A DNA stretch of 64,000 nt from Myroides profundi (lineage in GTDB: Bacteria; Bacteroidota; Bacteroidia; Flavobacteriales; Flavobacteriaceae), in the NCBI RefSeq assembly GCF_000833025.1, contig NZ_CP010817.1, forward strand, positions 3,348,001 through 3,412,000. The letters run 5' to 3'. The notes below the pieces were generated by a model, which was not told the DNA's origin, searched no databases, and saw only the letters and a program-made list of their open reading frames with translations. This document shows, piece after piece, positions 8,570-18,216 of this stretch; positions within the stretch are counted from its first letter, which is position 1; each line of letters opens with the position of its first letter. The translations under genes and the position numbers were made by a program.

Positions 8570-9318
8570 TATCTATCCCAACGGTTATTGTTAAACTGTG
8601 TCTTCTTATAATACATCATTAATAAATACCCCATCAATGCTCCCCCTATATGAGCGAAGTGAGCGATACCTCCACCTCCACCGAATAGACTGAAGCTACC
8701 TGCAACACCTCCGTATAAATCTATCAATAAAATACCTGGTACAAAATATTTAGCTTTAATAGGCACAGGAATAAACATCATCATTAACTCTGCATTAGGG
8801 AACATAAACGCAAAGGCTACTAACAACCCATACACAGCTCCCGAAGCCCCTACTACAGGCGTATTATATGCAGATAGAAAATTATGTAACTGACCATCTC
8901 CTAGTATACCTCCCCATCTTAGATCATACTTTCCTTCTTTTAATAGCGCCATTACATCACTAGCATTATACCCATTATCTGTAAGAGTAGACACAGCAGA
9001 GTGAACACTAAAATAATTCACTCCTGTATGTAACAGAGCCGCTCCAAATCCACATAGTAAGTAAAAAGTAAGAAACTTCTTACCTCCCCACATCGTCTCT
9101 AACGTACTACCAAAAGAGAACAAAGCAAACATATTAAACAGAATATGCATGATACTCCCATGCATAAACATATGAGTTAAAGGTTGCCAAACATAGAATG
9201 ATGGACTTTCAAAATAATACATTGCGAATAACTCTTTGATCGCTGGTATAAACATACTAGCTCCGAAGAAGATTACATTCACTATAATTAAATGCTTTAC
9301 TGTCTCTGATATTCTCAT
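8569..9318 (-). CDS. Rhomboid-family intramembrane serine protease (first of two)
   Basis: About 249 residues from the ATG at 9318, chosen because it forms a TAATG overlap with the mutL stop and begins MRISETVKHLIIVNVIFF. An in-frame start 87 bases further up would lie inside mutL. Six membrane helices are apparent. The catalytic Ser lies in VVGASGAVYGLLVAFAF and the catalytic His in HFAHIGGALMGYLL. The loop after helix 2 (DNGYNASDVMALLKEGKYDL) is an insertion seen in flavobacterial rhomboids. Two rhomboids of different length after mutL is a conserved arrangement in the family; substrates are unknown. Confidence 0.9.
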   Translation of the reverse strand: MRISETVKHLIIVNVIFFGASMFIPAIKELFAMYYFESPSFYVWQPLTHMFMHGSIMHILFNMFALFSFGSTLETMWGGKKFLTFYLLCGFGAALLHTGVNYFSVHSAVSTLTDNGYNASDVMALLKEGKYDLRWGGILGDGQLHNFLSAYNTPVVGASGAVYGLLVAFAFMFPNAELMMMFIPVPIKAKYFVPGILLIDLYGGVAGSFSLFGGGGGIAHFAHIGGALMGYLLMMYYKKTQFNNNRWDR

Positions 9319-11603
9319 TATAATGCGAATTTTTTTTCTATATCCTCTACTTTCATCGTTACAAAAGTAGGTTTCATAAAAGGTGATACACTTGGTTCTT
9401 GACAAGCGAATAATGAGTTCACAATATTCTCTTGTTCTTCATCATTTAACACAGTTCCTGTCTTCACAGATAAGCTATGTGCTAATGATTTGGCAATGCG
9501 ATCACTCTGTCCCATTGCTGTCTTAGGTACTCCATCTTGGAAGTCACTAATCAAATCTTCTAATACGATAGAAGCCTCACTCTCTGATATATTAACAGGC
9601 AGTCCTGAGATAACCACATAATCTTGTGTCATGTGTTCAAACCCAAAACCAGTCTGTTGTAACATCGGGTATAACTCTCTTAGTATTTCTACCTCATAAG
9701 GAGAGTAATACAACGTCAATGGAAATAATAACTGTTGAGAAGAAGCTGTATGATTCTGTATACTCTCCATAAACTTCTCATACAATATACGCTGATGCGC
9801 TCTCCCCTGATCGATGATTACCATTCCCGACTTTATCGGACTGACAATGTATTTTCTATTAATCTGGAAGCGTTTCACTCCCGTGATTTCTTCTTGTTTA
9901 TTTTCGAACAGATTCCCTGTCACAAAATCACTCTCTAATTTTATGCCAGAAACATCTAAATCTTCTCCAGAAGAACGAAGTCCTTCATAGAGATTCTCCC
10001 ATCCTTCTATATTACTCTTAGAAGACAAGGCTCCTTTAGAGAATGAGGATGACGAACTCTTCTTCACAGAAGGTTTATTAAACTTAGATTCTATAACATC
10101 TGGTTCTCTATTTACTTTAGATCCCAGTGTGATTTCCTCTTCATATCTATCCTCTACGGTATTATTTCCTTTGCTCTCTAGTACTTCACCTAGATCATCA
10201 GTATAACTTAAAAAGCTATGATTACTTTTACTCTCTAACGTCTCACCTAAAGAAATATTTTCTTCCGTATTACTTTTACTTTCTAGAACATCTATAAAGC
10301 GGTTATTCTCTATATCATTCCCCTTATTCGTCACCTTATCCCCGAACGGATTCATGGATACATACGTCTCATTATTCTCCAGATCATCTATAAAGCGAGT
10401 GTTCTCTATACTACTATCTGTAGCTCCGATAAACATAGCCGCATTATTATCAAATGGATTATATTCAAACTTATCTGACTCTGTAAGTAGCTCCCTGTGA
10501 AAAGGGTTAAAGTTCCTATCTACTTCTATAGTAGGAGTTGATGCTTCTTTTCCCTCGAAGTCATACGGAGTATCTAAACTAGCATCTCTCTGAAAATCTA
10601 ATACCGGCGCTACATTAAACTGTCCTAGACTATGCTTAATGATAGAGCGAAGAATACTGTATAAGGCCTGTTCATCGTCGAACTTTACCTCAGTCTTCGT
10701 TGGATGTATATTGATATCTATACTATCTGGTGGTACACTAAAGTAGATGAAATAGCTAGGGTGTGTTCCTTCTTTTAAAAGTCCTTCATAAGCCGCCATA
10801 ATAGCATGGTGTAAATAACCACTTTTAACAAAGCGATCATTCACAAAGAAGAATTGCTCTCCTCTACTCTTTTTAGCAAACTCAGGTTTCCCCACAAATC
10901 CTGTCACCTCTACGATCTCTGTATTCTCTTTAATAGGTACTAACTTTTCGTTTGTTCTAGTACCGAATACATTGACTATACGCTGACGAGCATTCGTAGG
11001 CAATAGATTAAACACTTCGCTACCATTGTGTATTAAAGAGAAATGTATATTGTGATGCACTAATACGATTCTCTCAAACTCATCAATAATATTTCTAAAC
11101 TCTACATTATCGGACTTTAAGAAATTGCGTCGTGCGGGTATATTAAAAAATAAATTCTTTACTGAAAATGAAGTCCCTGCAGGAGTAACAGCTACTTCCT
11201 GACTCACTAGTTTAGTCCCTTCTATAACAATATGGGTACCTAGCTCAGCCTCATGTGTACGAGTCTTTAACTCCACATGAGCAATCGCTGCGATAGAAGC
11301 CAAGGCCTCTCCTCTAAATCCTTTAGTACTTAACGCAAATAAATCCTCTGCTTTGGAAATCTTAGAAGTAGCATGACGCTCGAATGACATACGCGCATCG
11401 ACATCACTCATACCCTTTCCATTATCAATAACCTGTATTAAAGTTTTACCAGCTTCTTTTAGAATCAACTTAATCTCTGTAGCTCCAGCATCGACAGAGT
11501 TCTCTATCAATTCCTTAACCACAGACGAAGGGCGTTGTACTACTTCCCCTGCTGCTATCTGATTCGCTACGTGATCTGGTAGTAAACGAATAATATCTGA
11601 CAT
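9318..11603 (-). CDS. mutL: DNA mismatch repair protein MutL
   Basis: 761 residues, longer than usual because of a long linker. The N-terminal GHKL ATPase is complete: IAAGEVVQRPSSVVKELIENSVDAGA, IDNGKGM, FERHATSKI and TKGFRGEALASIAA. The linker (about 345-580) is acidic and contains several degenerate copies of a LESK/SN unit (VLESKSN, TLESKSN, VLESKGN, VIESKFN). In the C-terminal domain the endonuclease motif DQHA-x2-E-x4-E reads DQGRAHQRILYE (residues 598-609), so three of its key positions are altered, and the late Cys/His zinc motif reads ACQEPSVSP. It probably recruits other repair factors and lacks nicking activity. It heads a four-gene operon. Confidence 0.95.
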   Translation of the reverse strand: MSDIIRLLPDHVANQIAAGEVVQRPSSVVKELIENSVDAGATEIKLILKEAGKTLIQVIDNGKGMSDVDARMSFERHATSKISKAEDLFALSTKGFRGEALASIAAIAHVELKTRTHEAELGTHIVIEGTKLVSQEVAVTPAGTSFSVKNLFFNIPARRNFLKSDNVEFRNIIDEFERIVLVHHNIHFSLIHNGSEVFNLLPTNARQRIVNVFGTRTNEKLVPIKENTEIVEVTGFVGKPEFAKKSRGEQFFFVNDRFVKSGYLHHAIMAAYEGLLKEGTHPSYFIYFSVPPDSIDINIHPTKTEVKFDDEQALYSILRSIIKHSLGQFNVAPVLDFQRDASLDTPYDFEGKEASTPTIEVDRNFNPFHRELLTESDKFEYNPFDNNAAMFIGATDSSIENTRFIDDLENNETYVSMNPFGDKVTNKGNDIENNRFIDVLESKSNTEENISLGETLESKSNHSFLSYTDDLGEVLESKGNNTVEDRYEEEITLGSKVNREPDVIESKFNKPSVKKSSSSSFSKGALSSKSNIEGWENLYEGLRSSGEDLDVSGIKLESDFVTGNLFENKQEEITGVKRFQINRKYIVSPIKSGMVIIDQGRAHQRILYEKFMESIQNHTASSQQLLFPLTLYYSPYEVEILRELYPMLQQTGFGFEHMTQDYVVISGLPVNISESEASIVLEDLISDFQDGVPKTAMGQSDRIAKSLAHSLSVKTGTVLNDEEQENIVNSLFACQEPSVSPFMKPTFVTMKVEDIEKKFAL

Positions 11604-12402
11604 CTATTTGCTCCTCTATTATTAATCTAATTGTTTAGATAAATTCCACTTAAAGGACAAATTTAAAGAATTAAAAATTCCTTTACTATTTCTCTATTGT
11701 AATTTATTTCTAAAATATAGAGGACACTTTCTGAATTATAGAATTAAACACTATTTACTTCATCCTATGACAACCTTTTTTTAAATACTTATCTAGTAAA
11801 TAACATTGCTGATAAGTTCTAGACTAATTATGATGATAGTACTTCCACTCCACTTGTCATTCTGAGCTTGCGAAGAATCTCATCCTATATGTTTGTGGAG
11901 TTATTAGCGAGATGCTCCTCACATACTCTGTTTTCGCAGACTTTGTCAGCATAGTAGTTTAGAGGAGAATGCTCTGAGAATAAAAGGAACATCCTTGGAC
12001 AAACACGCGCTCTCCTCCACTAAATACGGAGTATTGTCCATGTATTGTCGAAGGATTTCAGTAGAACCCCCTATTTATATGGGCTGAAAGCCTATACAAG
12101 TAAAACACAAATTTGACCTAAAAACAAATAAATAACTACAAATCAATAACTTAATAAAAACACAAGACTAAAAAAAAGCATATACTTTTTTTAATTTAAA
12201 GCCCAAAAAGAAGGAAAATAGAGGGTAAAGAGTAAAAAAGTAGGATTAGTTCTCTTTAAATCGCTAAAAAAAGTGTTGAAATATATCCATTTTTAAAAAA
12301 AATAAGAAGGATTATTTTAGAAAAGAAAAAATATAAAGAAAAGGGGTACTCACTAAACAGTATTAATAGTCTGACACCCCCTCTTACAGAAAAATATAAA
12401 AC
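11604..12402. other. Gene-free region with intergenic repeat-like sequence
   Basis: About 800 bases between mutL and the ribH terminator with no credible gene. Around 11856-11880 the sequence TCATTCTGAGCTTGCGAAG, followed by AATCT, resembles short intergenic repeats seen widely in flavobacterial genomes. A less AT-rich block, about 11860-12085, includes further hairpin-prone words. From 12160 onward the plus strand is purine-rich with no clear structure. Confidence 0.45.
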
Positions 12403-12438
12403 AAAAAAAGAGAATTTCTATTGCTAGAAATCCTCTAT
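12403..12438 (-). terminator. Intrinsic terminator of the ribH operon
   Basis: On the minus strand AGAGGATTTCTA, GCAA, TAGAAATTCTCT and a run of seven T, starting 26 bases after the ribH stop. Confidence 0.9.
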
Positions 12439-12463
12439 CTTATATCCTATAAATAGATTGCGC

Positions 12464-12955
12464 TTACGCTTTTCTATTTAAATCTATCATTTTTAAAGCT
12501 GCGATAGCTGCTTCTGTACCTTTGTTTCCGTGTTCTCCACCACTACGAGCAATAGATTGTTCGATATGGTTATCTGTCAGTAGACAGAAGATTACAGGGA
12601 TATCAGAAATTAGGTTAAGGTCTTTAATACCATGTGTTACTCCTTCGCATACGAAGTCGAAATGCATCGTCTCTCCCTTAATCACACACCCTACTACAAT
12701 AACTGCATCTAAGGTCTCATCTACTTCTATCATTTTTTTTGCTCCGAAAATTAATTCAAAGCTACCTGGTACATTCCAGCGAACTATGTTTTCAGCTAAT
12801 AGACCACAGTCTAATAAGGCTGCTTCTGCACCAGAATACAATCCATTAGTGATTTGGTCATTCCATTCTGAAACTACGATACCTACTCTAAAATCTTTCC
12901 CATCAGGAAGTGTAGTTTTATCGTATTCAGATAAGTTTTTATTTGCTGTTGCCAT
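12464..12955 (-). CDS. ribH: 6,7-dimethyl-8-ribityllumazine synthase
   Basis: 163 residues, the normal length. It condenses 5-amino-6-ribitylaminouracil with 3,4-dihydroxybutanone phosphate in riboflavin synthesis and normally assembles into pentamers or a 60-mer shell. Visible landmarks are VSEWNDQITNGLYSGA, the phosphate-binding WNVPGSFELIFGAK, the VVGCVIKGETMHFDFVCEG segment and the C-terminal RSGGEHGNKGTEAAIAAL. It is separated from the upstream TPR gene by two bases and so is co-transcribed with it. No FMN riboswitch is visible upstream. Confidence 0.96.
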   Translation of the reverse strand: MATANKNLSEYDKTTLPDGKDFRVGIVVSEWNDQITNGLYSGAEAALLDCGLLAENIVRWNVPGSFELIFGAKKMIEVDETLDAVIVVGCVIKGETMHFDFVCEGVTHGIKDLNLISDIPVIFCLLTDNHIEQSIARSGGEHGNKGTEAAIAALKMIDLNRKA

Positions 12956-12957
12956 AC

Positions 12958-13743
12958 TTATTGTGCTAAACCTATCAAGGCATCTACTCCTCTGTATTCT
13001 ACAGAACCTTGGTAGTTATTTTTAATCTCGTTGAAGTTCTTAAGCGCTTCTTCTTTTTTACCTAATTCTAAAGCAACTAAACCTGCTTTATTTAAATACC
13101 TAGGTGTAGTAAAATCATTTTTCTGCTTAGCAGCTGCTTTTTGATAATACTCTAAAGATTGTTCTTGTTGCCCTAATTCAGAGAAAGCATCACCAATAGC
13201 TCCTAAAGCTAATGGTGCTAATACTGCATCATTTCCTTTGAATTTCTCTAAATGCTCGATTGCTTTAGCGAAATCTCCTTTATGTAAATATGCTGTACCC
13301 GCATAGTAGTTTGCTAAATCCGCAGACTGTGTACCACCGTAATTTTCTATAATTCCTAAGAATCCTAGTTTACCTTCTCCACCGTTAAGTGCTAAGTTAA
13401 ATAAAGAGTCTTTAGCAGTACCATTCATTAAAGCATCGTTATAATAACTCTGTGCCTGAAACATTTCGTTCGCAGCGTCATCATTTTTTGGCTCAACAAC
13501 AAATTTGTCATAACCAACATACCCCAAAGTAGCCAAAGCAACAGCACCTACGATACCAAAAATTACTTTTTGATTGCGCACTACCCAGCTTTCCATTCTA
13601 TTTGCTCCTTGATCTAAAGAGTTAAATACCTCAGCTGTCTTACTGTTAGATGAATCAATATTGTTATATTGTTCAAACTCATTATCTTCTTTTTCTTGTT
13701 CAGGTTTAGGGGCTTTATAACCTCTTTTATTATAAGTTGCCAT
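12958..13743 (-). CDS. Single-pass TPR protein (YfgM/Tol-Pal-like type)
   Basis: 261 residues. A charged N-terminal cytoplasmic segment of about 55 residues is followed by one membrane helix (VIFGIVGAVALATLGYVGY, about 60-78) and a periplasmic array of TPR-like helices from about residue 95. Examples are ANYYAGTAYLHKGDFAKAIEHL, reading across residues 140-165, and the later AIGDAFSELGQQEQSLEYYQ and AGLVALELGKKEEALKNF. The topology matches the YfgM-type ancillary proteins of the Sec/BamB region, which act in envelope protein handling. The linkage to ribH is common in flavobacteria and probably has no functional meaning. Confidence 0.8.
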   Translation of the reverse strand: MATYNKRGYKAPKPEQEKEDNEFEQYNNIDSSNSKTAEVFNSLDQGANRMESWVVRNQKVIFGIVGAVALATLGYVGYDKFVVEPKNDDAANEMFQAQSYYNDALMNGTAKDSLFNLALNGGEGKLGFLGIIENYGGTQSADLANYYAGTAYLHKGDFAKAIEHLEKFKGNDAVLAPLALGAIGDAFSELGQQEQSLEYYQKAAAKQKNDFTTPRYLNKAGLVALELGKKEEALKNFNEIKNNYQGSVEYRGVDALIGLAQ

Positions 13744-13765
13744 TTATACAAAGTTTAATGAGTCG

Positions 13766-13773
13766 CAAAAATA
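13766..13773 (-). promoter_or_regulatory. -7 box of the TPR-ribH operon
   Basis: On the minus strand TATTTTTG (TAnnTTTG), 23 bases upstream of the TPR start codon, giving a short leader of about 16 bases. Confidence 0.5.
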
Positions 13774-13809
13774 GGATTTTTATTGTAATATAAAAGTGCT
13801 TTCTATCTA

Positions 13810-13817
13810 TATTTTTG
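13810..13817 (+). promoter_or_regulatory. -7 box of the recF promoter
   Basis: TATTTTTG on the plus strand, about 60 bases before the recF GTG. It is back to back with the TPR promoter in a 134-base divergent intergenic region. Confidence 0.45.
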
Positions 13818-13877
13818 ATAATTTGCACCAAAATTTGATAAAGCACTCTCTAAAACGTTAAAATAACTAGTAACCAC

Positions 13878-14972
13878 GTGTATTTAAAAAAATTAAACAT
13901 ATTAAATTTCAAGAATATTAGCGATAATACTTTCTCTTTTGACCAGAAAATAAACTGTTTTATTGGGTTAAACGGAGTTGGTAAAACCAATATCTTAGAT
14001 GCTATATATTATATGGCTTACGGGAAGAGTTACTTCAACCCTATAGCCGTACAGAATATCAAACACAACGAAGATTTTTTTGTAATCGATGGTACATTCA
14101 TTAGAGATGAAAAGGAAGAGCACATCGTATGTAGCCTAAAAAAAGGACAGAAAAAAATCCTGAAGAGAAACAATAAAAACTACGAACGATTCTCTGATCA
14201 CTTTGGCTTTATTCCCCTAGTGATTATCTCTCCTTCTGACAGCGACTTAATTACAGAAGGAAGTGAGACTAGACGTAAGTTTATCGATAGTGTGATCTCT
14301 CAGATGGATGGCAACTATCTACAACTGCTTATACAATACCAGAAGCTAATCAGTCAGCGTAATGCGCTTCTTAAGAGTTTCGCTCAGAATCACTATTTCG
14401 ACGGAGAGACGTTGGCAGTCTATAATGAGCAGATTGCAGAACTGGCACACCCTATTCACGAGAAAAGAAGAGATTTCATCAAAGAATTCACTCCTATATT
14501 CTCTCATTATCACAGTCTGATCACAGAGAATAAAGATGATGTATCTCTAGAATATGAGACGCAGTTAGATGATAAATCTATGTTAGACCTATTCGCAGAG
14601 AATCTTGCCAAAGACCGTATGCTACAGTACACTTCTGTCGGAATACATAAAGATGACTTGGCATTCGAACTGACAGGACATCCTATTAAAAAGTTTGGTT
14701 CACAAGGACAGCAAAAGTCATTCTTAATCGCACTAAAATTAGCTCAATTTGAGTTTTTAAAAACACAGCGAGGCGTAGCTCCTATCCTCTTATTTGACGA
14801 TATCTTTGACAAATTAGACGAGAATAGAGTCCGCAAGATTTTAGAGCTAGTTAATTTAGATACCTTTGGTCAACTCTTTATTTCGGATACACACGCTGAT
14901 CGAACAGAAAGCCTGTTAAATAGTGTAAACCAAGGTTACGAGATTTTTAAAATTCAACAAAACGAAGAATAA
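13878..14972 (+). CDS. recF: DNA replication and repair protein RecF
   Basis: 364 residues from a GTG start, which gives the canonical [15 protein letters not shown]-terminus. The Walker A motif is GLNGVGKT (residues 30-37). The ABC signature region is [20 protein letters not shown] and Walker B is [16 protein letters not shown], followed by FISDTHADR. RecF loads RecA at single-strand gaps with RecO and RecR. Only 21 bases separate it from murB downstream, so the two are probably co-transcribed. Confidence 0.96.
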   Translation: MYLKKLNILNFKNISDNTFSFDQKINCFIGLNGVGKTNILDAIYYMAYGKSYFNPIAVQNIKHNEDFFVIDGTFIRDEKEEHIVCSLKKGQKKILKRNNKNYERFSDHFGFIPLVIISPSDSDLITEGSETRRKFIDSVISQMDGNYLQLLIQYQKLISQRNALLKSFAQNHYFDGETLAVYNEQIAELAHPIHEKRRDFIKEFTPIFSHYHSLITENKDDVSLEYETQLDDKSMLDLFAENLAKDRMLQYTSVGIHKDDLAFELTGHPIKKFGSQGQQKSFLIALKLAQFEFLKTQRGVAPILLFDDIFDKLDENRVRKILELVNLDTFGQLFISDTHADRTESLLNSVNQGYEIFKIQQNEE

Positions 14973-14993
14973 ACTAATAATACCCCTAAGACA

Positions 14994-16007
14994 ATGAATA
15001 TTCACGAGAATGTATCGCTAAAACCATATAATACGTTTGGATTAGATGTAATGGCTAAATATTTTATTGAAATAAAACAGATAAATGATCTAAAAGAAAT
15101 AGTCAAGGCTAATAAAAGTGACAAGCTATTCATCTTAGGAGGAGGTAGTAATATGCTACTAACACAAGACATCAATAAGATCGTCATCAAGCTAGATCTA
15201 AAAGGAATCAATATCATCAATGAGGATGACGACTATGTATATGTAGAGGCTGAGGCTGGAGAGAATTGGCATGAGTTCGTCCTATGGTGTATCGAGCACA
15301 ACTATGGAGGTGTAGAGAACTTATCTCTTATACCTGGTAATGTAGGGACTACGCCTATCCAGAATATTGGTGCTTATGGAGTAGAAATTAAAGATGTGCT
15401 ACACAGCTGTAAAGCTCTTAATATGGAGACACTACAGGTGGTAGACTTCACGAATGCTGAATGTGAGTTTGACTATAGAGAAAGTGTATTTAAAAATGCG
15501 CTAAAGAATCAATACATCATTCTATCTGCAACGTACAAACTAACTAAACAAAATCACAATCTTAAAGTAGAATACGGCGCTATAAAAAGTCAATTAGATG
15601 CTGATAATATTACCTCTCCTAGTATTAGAGATATTAGTAATGCTGTGATCTCTATCAGACAGAGTAAGCTGCCTGATCCTAAAGAAATCGGTAATAGTGG
15701 TAGCTTCTTTAAAAACCCTATCGTAGACAGAGACTCCTTCGAGAGACTGTATAGAGTATACCCTAGCATGCCTCATTATGTCATCAATGAACAGGAGGTA
15801 AAAATACCTGCAGGATGGCTAATCGAGACCAGTGGCTTTAAGGGATACCGACTAGGTGATGCTGGTGTACATGAGAAACAAGCTCTAGTGCTAGTTAATT
15901 ATGGAAAAGCAGAAGGCGAGCAAATCAAGAAATTAGCAGAGACTGTACAACGAGAAGTCTTTAATCTATTTGGCATTTCTATTCACGCAGAAGTCAATAT
16001 CTTTTAA
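14994..16007 (+). CDS. murB: UDP-N-acetylenolpyruvoylglucosamine reductase
   Basis: 337 residues, type I MurB. It reduces UDP-GlcNAc-enolpyruvate to UDP-MurNAc with FAD and NADPH in the cytosol. The start MNIHENVSLKPYNTFGLDV is typical. FAD-binding landmarks are LGGGSNML and LSLIPGNVGTTPIQNIGAYG. The catalytic serine lies in GNSGSFFKNP, and the C-terminal AGWLIETSGFKGYRLGDAGVH includes the substrate-contact region. It follows recF in the same transcription unit. Confidence 0.96.
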   Translation: MNIHENVSLKPYNTFGLDVMAKYFIEIKQINDLKEIVKANKSDKLFILGGGSNMLLTQDINKIVIKLDLKGINIINEDDDYVYVEAEAGENWHEFVLWCIEHNYGGVENLSLIPGNVGTTPIQNIGAYGVEIKDVLHSCKALNMETLQVVDFTNAECEFDYRESVFKNALKNQYIILSATYKLTKQNHNLKVEYGAIKSQLDADNITSPSIRDISNAVISIRQSKLPDPKEIGNSGSFFKNPIVDRDSFERLYRVYPSMPHYVINEQEVKIPAGWLIETSGFKGYRLGDAGVHEKQALVLVNYGKAEGEQIKKLAETVQREVFNLFGISIHAEVNIF

Positions 16008-16202
16008 AAATGTATTTAGCTTGTTTAAAATACTTTTATAGGTAAATATATATCCCTTTTTGAGGTGAATTACTGCATATTTTCTTTTAGATAATTATAT
16101 CTATCTAATAAAATACAATACAGTTATAACCCAAAAGCAGTGTATTCAAAATATATAAACTATTTTTAAACAAGCTTCTATATTCTTTTAACAGATTAAT
16201 CG

Positions 16203-16210
16203 TACATTTG
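16203..16210 (+). promoter_or_regulatory. -7 box upstream of the glycosyltransferase
   Basis: TACATTTG, 27 bases before the ATG at 16238 in a 230-base AT-rich gap after murB. The -33 element is not clear. Confidence 0.5.
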
Positions 16211-16237
16211 CAGACCTTACGGGAATAGATATTCACT

Positions 16238-17344
16238 ATGCTAACACTTTTATTTTACATTTTCATTGCTGTTATAGTTATAGAAATATTACAGTATATT
16301 ATCATCTATGGACCACTAGCTATGTCTAATAGCCTTCCGACTAAACGATATGCTGATCTAGAACCTATTTCTGTCATTGCCTATGTAAAAGACCAACAAG
16401 AGAAGTTAGAGAACTTTCTATCTGTTCTTATACAACAAGATTATCCTGAATACGAACTTATACTAGTCTATAGTGCATCTGATGACGAAAGCTTAGAAAT
16501 ATTAGAGAAATTCTGTTTAACTTATCCTAATACTAGACTAGTCAATGTAGAAAATATAGAGGCCTTCTGGGGCAATAAGAAGTATGCCTTAACTCTAGGG
16601 ATGAAGGTGGCTAAGTATGAGCGCTTCATCTTTACAGAACCTGCTGTTACTCCTATATCTGATAAATGGTTGCTAGCGATAAGCAAAGGATTCTCTTCTA
16701 CTAAGAAAGTAATACTAGGACATACTAAAATCGAAAAAAAGAAAAGGTCTTTTATCAATCAATTAATCCGTTTCCAAAATACGTATAAGACAATAAACCT
16801 ATTCTCATGGGTGTCGTATGGTAGACCTATCCACGGCAATGCTTATAATCAAGGATACAATAAAGAGTTGTTCTTTAAAGTAAACGGGTTTATAGACCAT
16901 ATGAAAACTCCTTATGGAGATGAGTATGCCTTCATCAATCAAATAGGGACAAGTAGTAATACAACAACCGCACATGACCGCGACAGCTTCGTTTGCTTAC
17001 AAGTGGAGAGCAAGACTAGTACATGGACAGGTAATATAAAGAAGTATGACTTACTTCTTAGAACCTCATCTATCTTTACACAATTTAAAATTAGATTCTT
17101 TAGTCTATGTCACCTTCTGTTCTTCGGGCTATTCACTACGCTGATTAGTTTTCTTTTTAACTGGGAGATTGTACTAGGGTTATTTGTATTCCGTTATTTG
17201 ATTATATACATCTATAACTATAAGTTATTTAAAGTATTTGATGATAAAGATTTGGTGTGGACACTGCCATTCTTAGAAATTATTCATATTTTTATCACTA
17301 CGTATTACTCAATACTACATTTTATTACACGTAAAAAAATTTGA
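16238..17344 (+). CDS. Membrane-bound family 2 glycosyltransferase
   Basis: 368 residues. There is one N-terminal membrane helix (about 4-25), a GT-A domain at about 45-250 (PISVIAYVKDQQEKLENFL, DYPEYELILVYSASDDES), and two or three C-terminal membrane helices from about 280. The usual DxD and QxxRW motifs are weak: the acceptor region reads TEPAVTPIS and there is no clear QxxRW. The protein is therefore a divergent GT2, perhaps acting on a lipid-linked sugar at the inner membrane. Its stop codon overlaps the start of the sigma factor gene. Confidence 0.75.
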   Translation: MLTLLFYIFIAVIVIEILQYIIIYGPLAMSNSLPTKRYADLEPISVIAYVKDQQEKLENFLSVLIQQDYPEYELILVYSASDDESLEILEKFCLTYPNTRLVNVENIEAFWGNKKYALTLGMKVAKYERFIFTEPAVTPISDKWLLAISKGFSSTKKVILGHTKIEKKKRSFINQLIRFQNTYKTINLFSWVSYGRPIHGNAYNQGYNKELFFKVNGFIDHMKTPYGDEYAFINQIGTSSNTTTAHDRDSFVCLQVESKTSTWTGNIKKYDLLLRTSSIFTQFKIRFFSLCHLLFFGLFTTLISFLFNWEIVLGLFVFRYLIIYIYNYKLFKVFDDKDLVWTLPFLEIIHIFITTYYSILHFITRKKI

Positions 17345-17916
17345 AAAACTTAGTTCAAGAAAATATCCTAGCAGCTCAAAAGGGAGACCAGATAGCGTTT
17401 ACCTTCTTGCTAAACCATTATTGGTCTGAAGTATATAACTTTATGCTTAAAAGAACAGCAAATGAAGTGGATGCTGAAGATATTACTATTGAAACTTTTT
17501 CGAAGGCATTTACCAGCATCAGTAAGTACGATCCTACTTACGCCTTTAATACTTGGCTGATCAGCATTGCTAAAAATGTGCATATTGATATGATCAGAAA
17601 ACGTAAGAATATGTCTTTCTTAGATATCAATGACGAGGAGAATCAACAGTATCACGATATCATAGATGATACGATGAACAAAGAAGATGAACTGATACAA
17701 GAACAGAATCTAGTGATCTTTAAAAGTTATATCAACTTACTTAAACCCCATTATCAAGAAGTAATAGATATGCGTTTCTTCCAAGAAATGTCTTATAACG
17801 AAATCGCAGAAGCCTTAAATGAACCTTTAAACAATGTCAAGGTCAAGATTATGCGTGCTAAAAAACTATTAGCAGAGATTATCCTTAAACAGATAGATCA
17901 AAACTTCTCTATCTAA
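17341..17916 (+). CDS. RNA polymerase sigma-70 family (ECF-type) factor
   Basis: 191 residues from a TTG start that overlaps the glycosyltransferase stop by four bases (TTGA), which suggests translational coupling. Sigma region 2 is NFMLKRTANEVDAEDITIETFSKAFTSI in residues 32-60, with NTWLISIAKNVHIDMIRKRK following. Region 4 is the C-terminal YQEVIDMRFFQEMSYNEIAEALN, a helix-turn-helix. No anti-sigma gene is adjacent. The pairing of a GT2 with this sigma factor recurs in Flavobacteriaceae. Confidence 0.9.
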   Translation: MKNLVQENILAAQKGDQIAFTFLLNHYWSEVYNFMLKRTANEVDAEDITIETFSKAFTSISKYDPTYAFNTWLISIAKNVHIDMIRKRKNMSFLDINDEENQQYHDIIDDTMNKEDELIQEQNLVIFKSYINLLKPHYQEVIDMRFFQEMSYNEIAEALNEPLNNVKVKIMRAKKLLAEIILKQIDQNFSI

Positions 17917-18156
17917 TCTTCACAAACTATAATACCCTATAATTAGGTATAAATTTTCGCTTCTAATAATCACAGTATGTGAAGTGACTTTAAAAATATT
18001 AGTATTATTTTTATTTACCATCCTTTATTTCACACGCAAGATTAGCAATACACCTCTATAATATACAGCTATTTAGCTAAAATAACTCCAATCCTATAAT
18101 TATTTCATAACGAGTAAAAAAAGCTCATTCCATTTTTAAAAACTGATATTTATCAC

Positions 18157-18182
18157 AATAAAAGACAACAAGGTCTTTTATC
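18157..18182 (+). promoter_or_regulatory. Candidate Rrf2/NsrR-type operator of nirK, overlapping the -7 box
   Basis: Two 10-base arms, AATAAAAGAC and GTCTTTTATC, flank a 6-base spacer; 9 of 10 arm positions pair. The right arm runs into TATCTTTG (18179-18186), an exact TAnnTTTG -7 box 31 bases before the nirK ATG. A protein bound here would block polymerase. The same palindrome lies upstream of norB and of the Rrf2 gene. Confidence 0.7.
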
Positions 18183-18186
18183 TTTG
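18179..18186 (+). promoter_or_regulatory. -7 box of the nirK promoter
   Basis: TATCTTTG, predicting transcription from about 18193. This rules out the in-frame TTG at 18184 as a start codon and supports the ATG at 18217. Confidence 0.65.
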
Positions 18187-18216
18187 GTATACAAAAATGA
18201 ACAAAAGAACACAGTT

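Noticed and set aside
12522..13025. 167-codon open frame on the plus strand
   Set aside because: It is exactly antisense to ribH, which has all family motifs.
18184..18216. TTG start 33 bases upstream of the nirK ATG
   Set aside because: The TTG lies inside the -7 box TATCTTTG and would precede the transcript.
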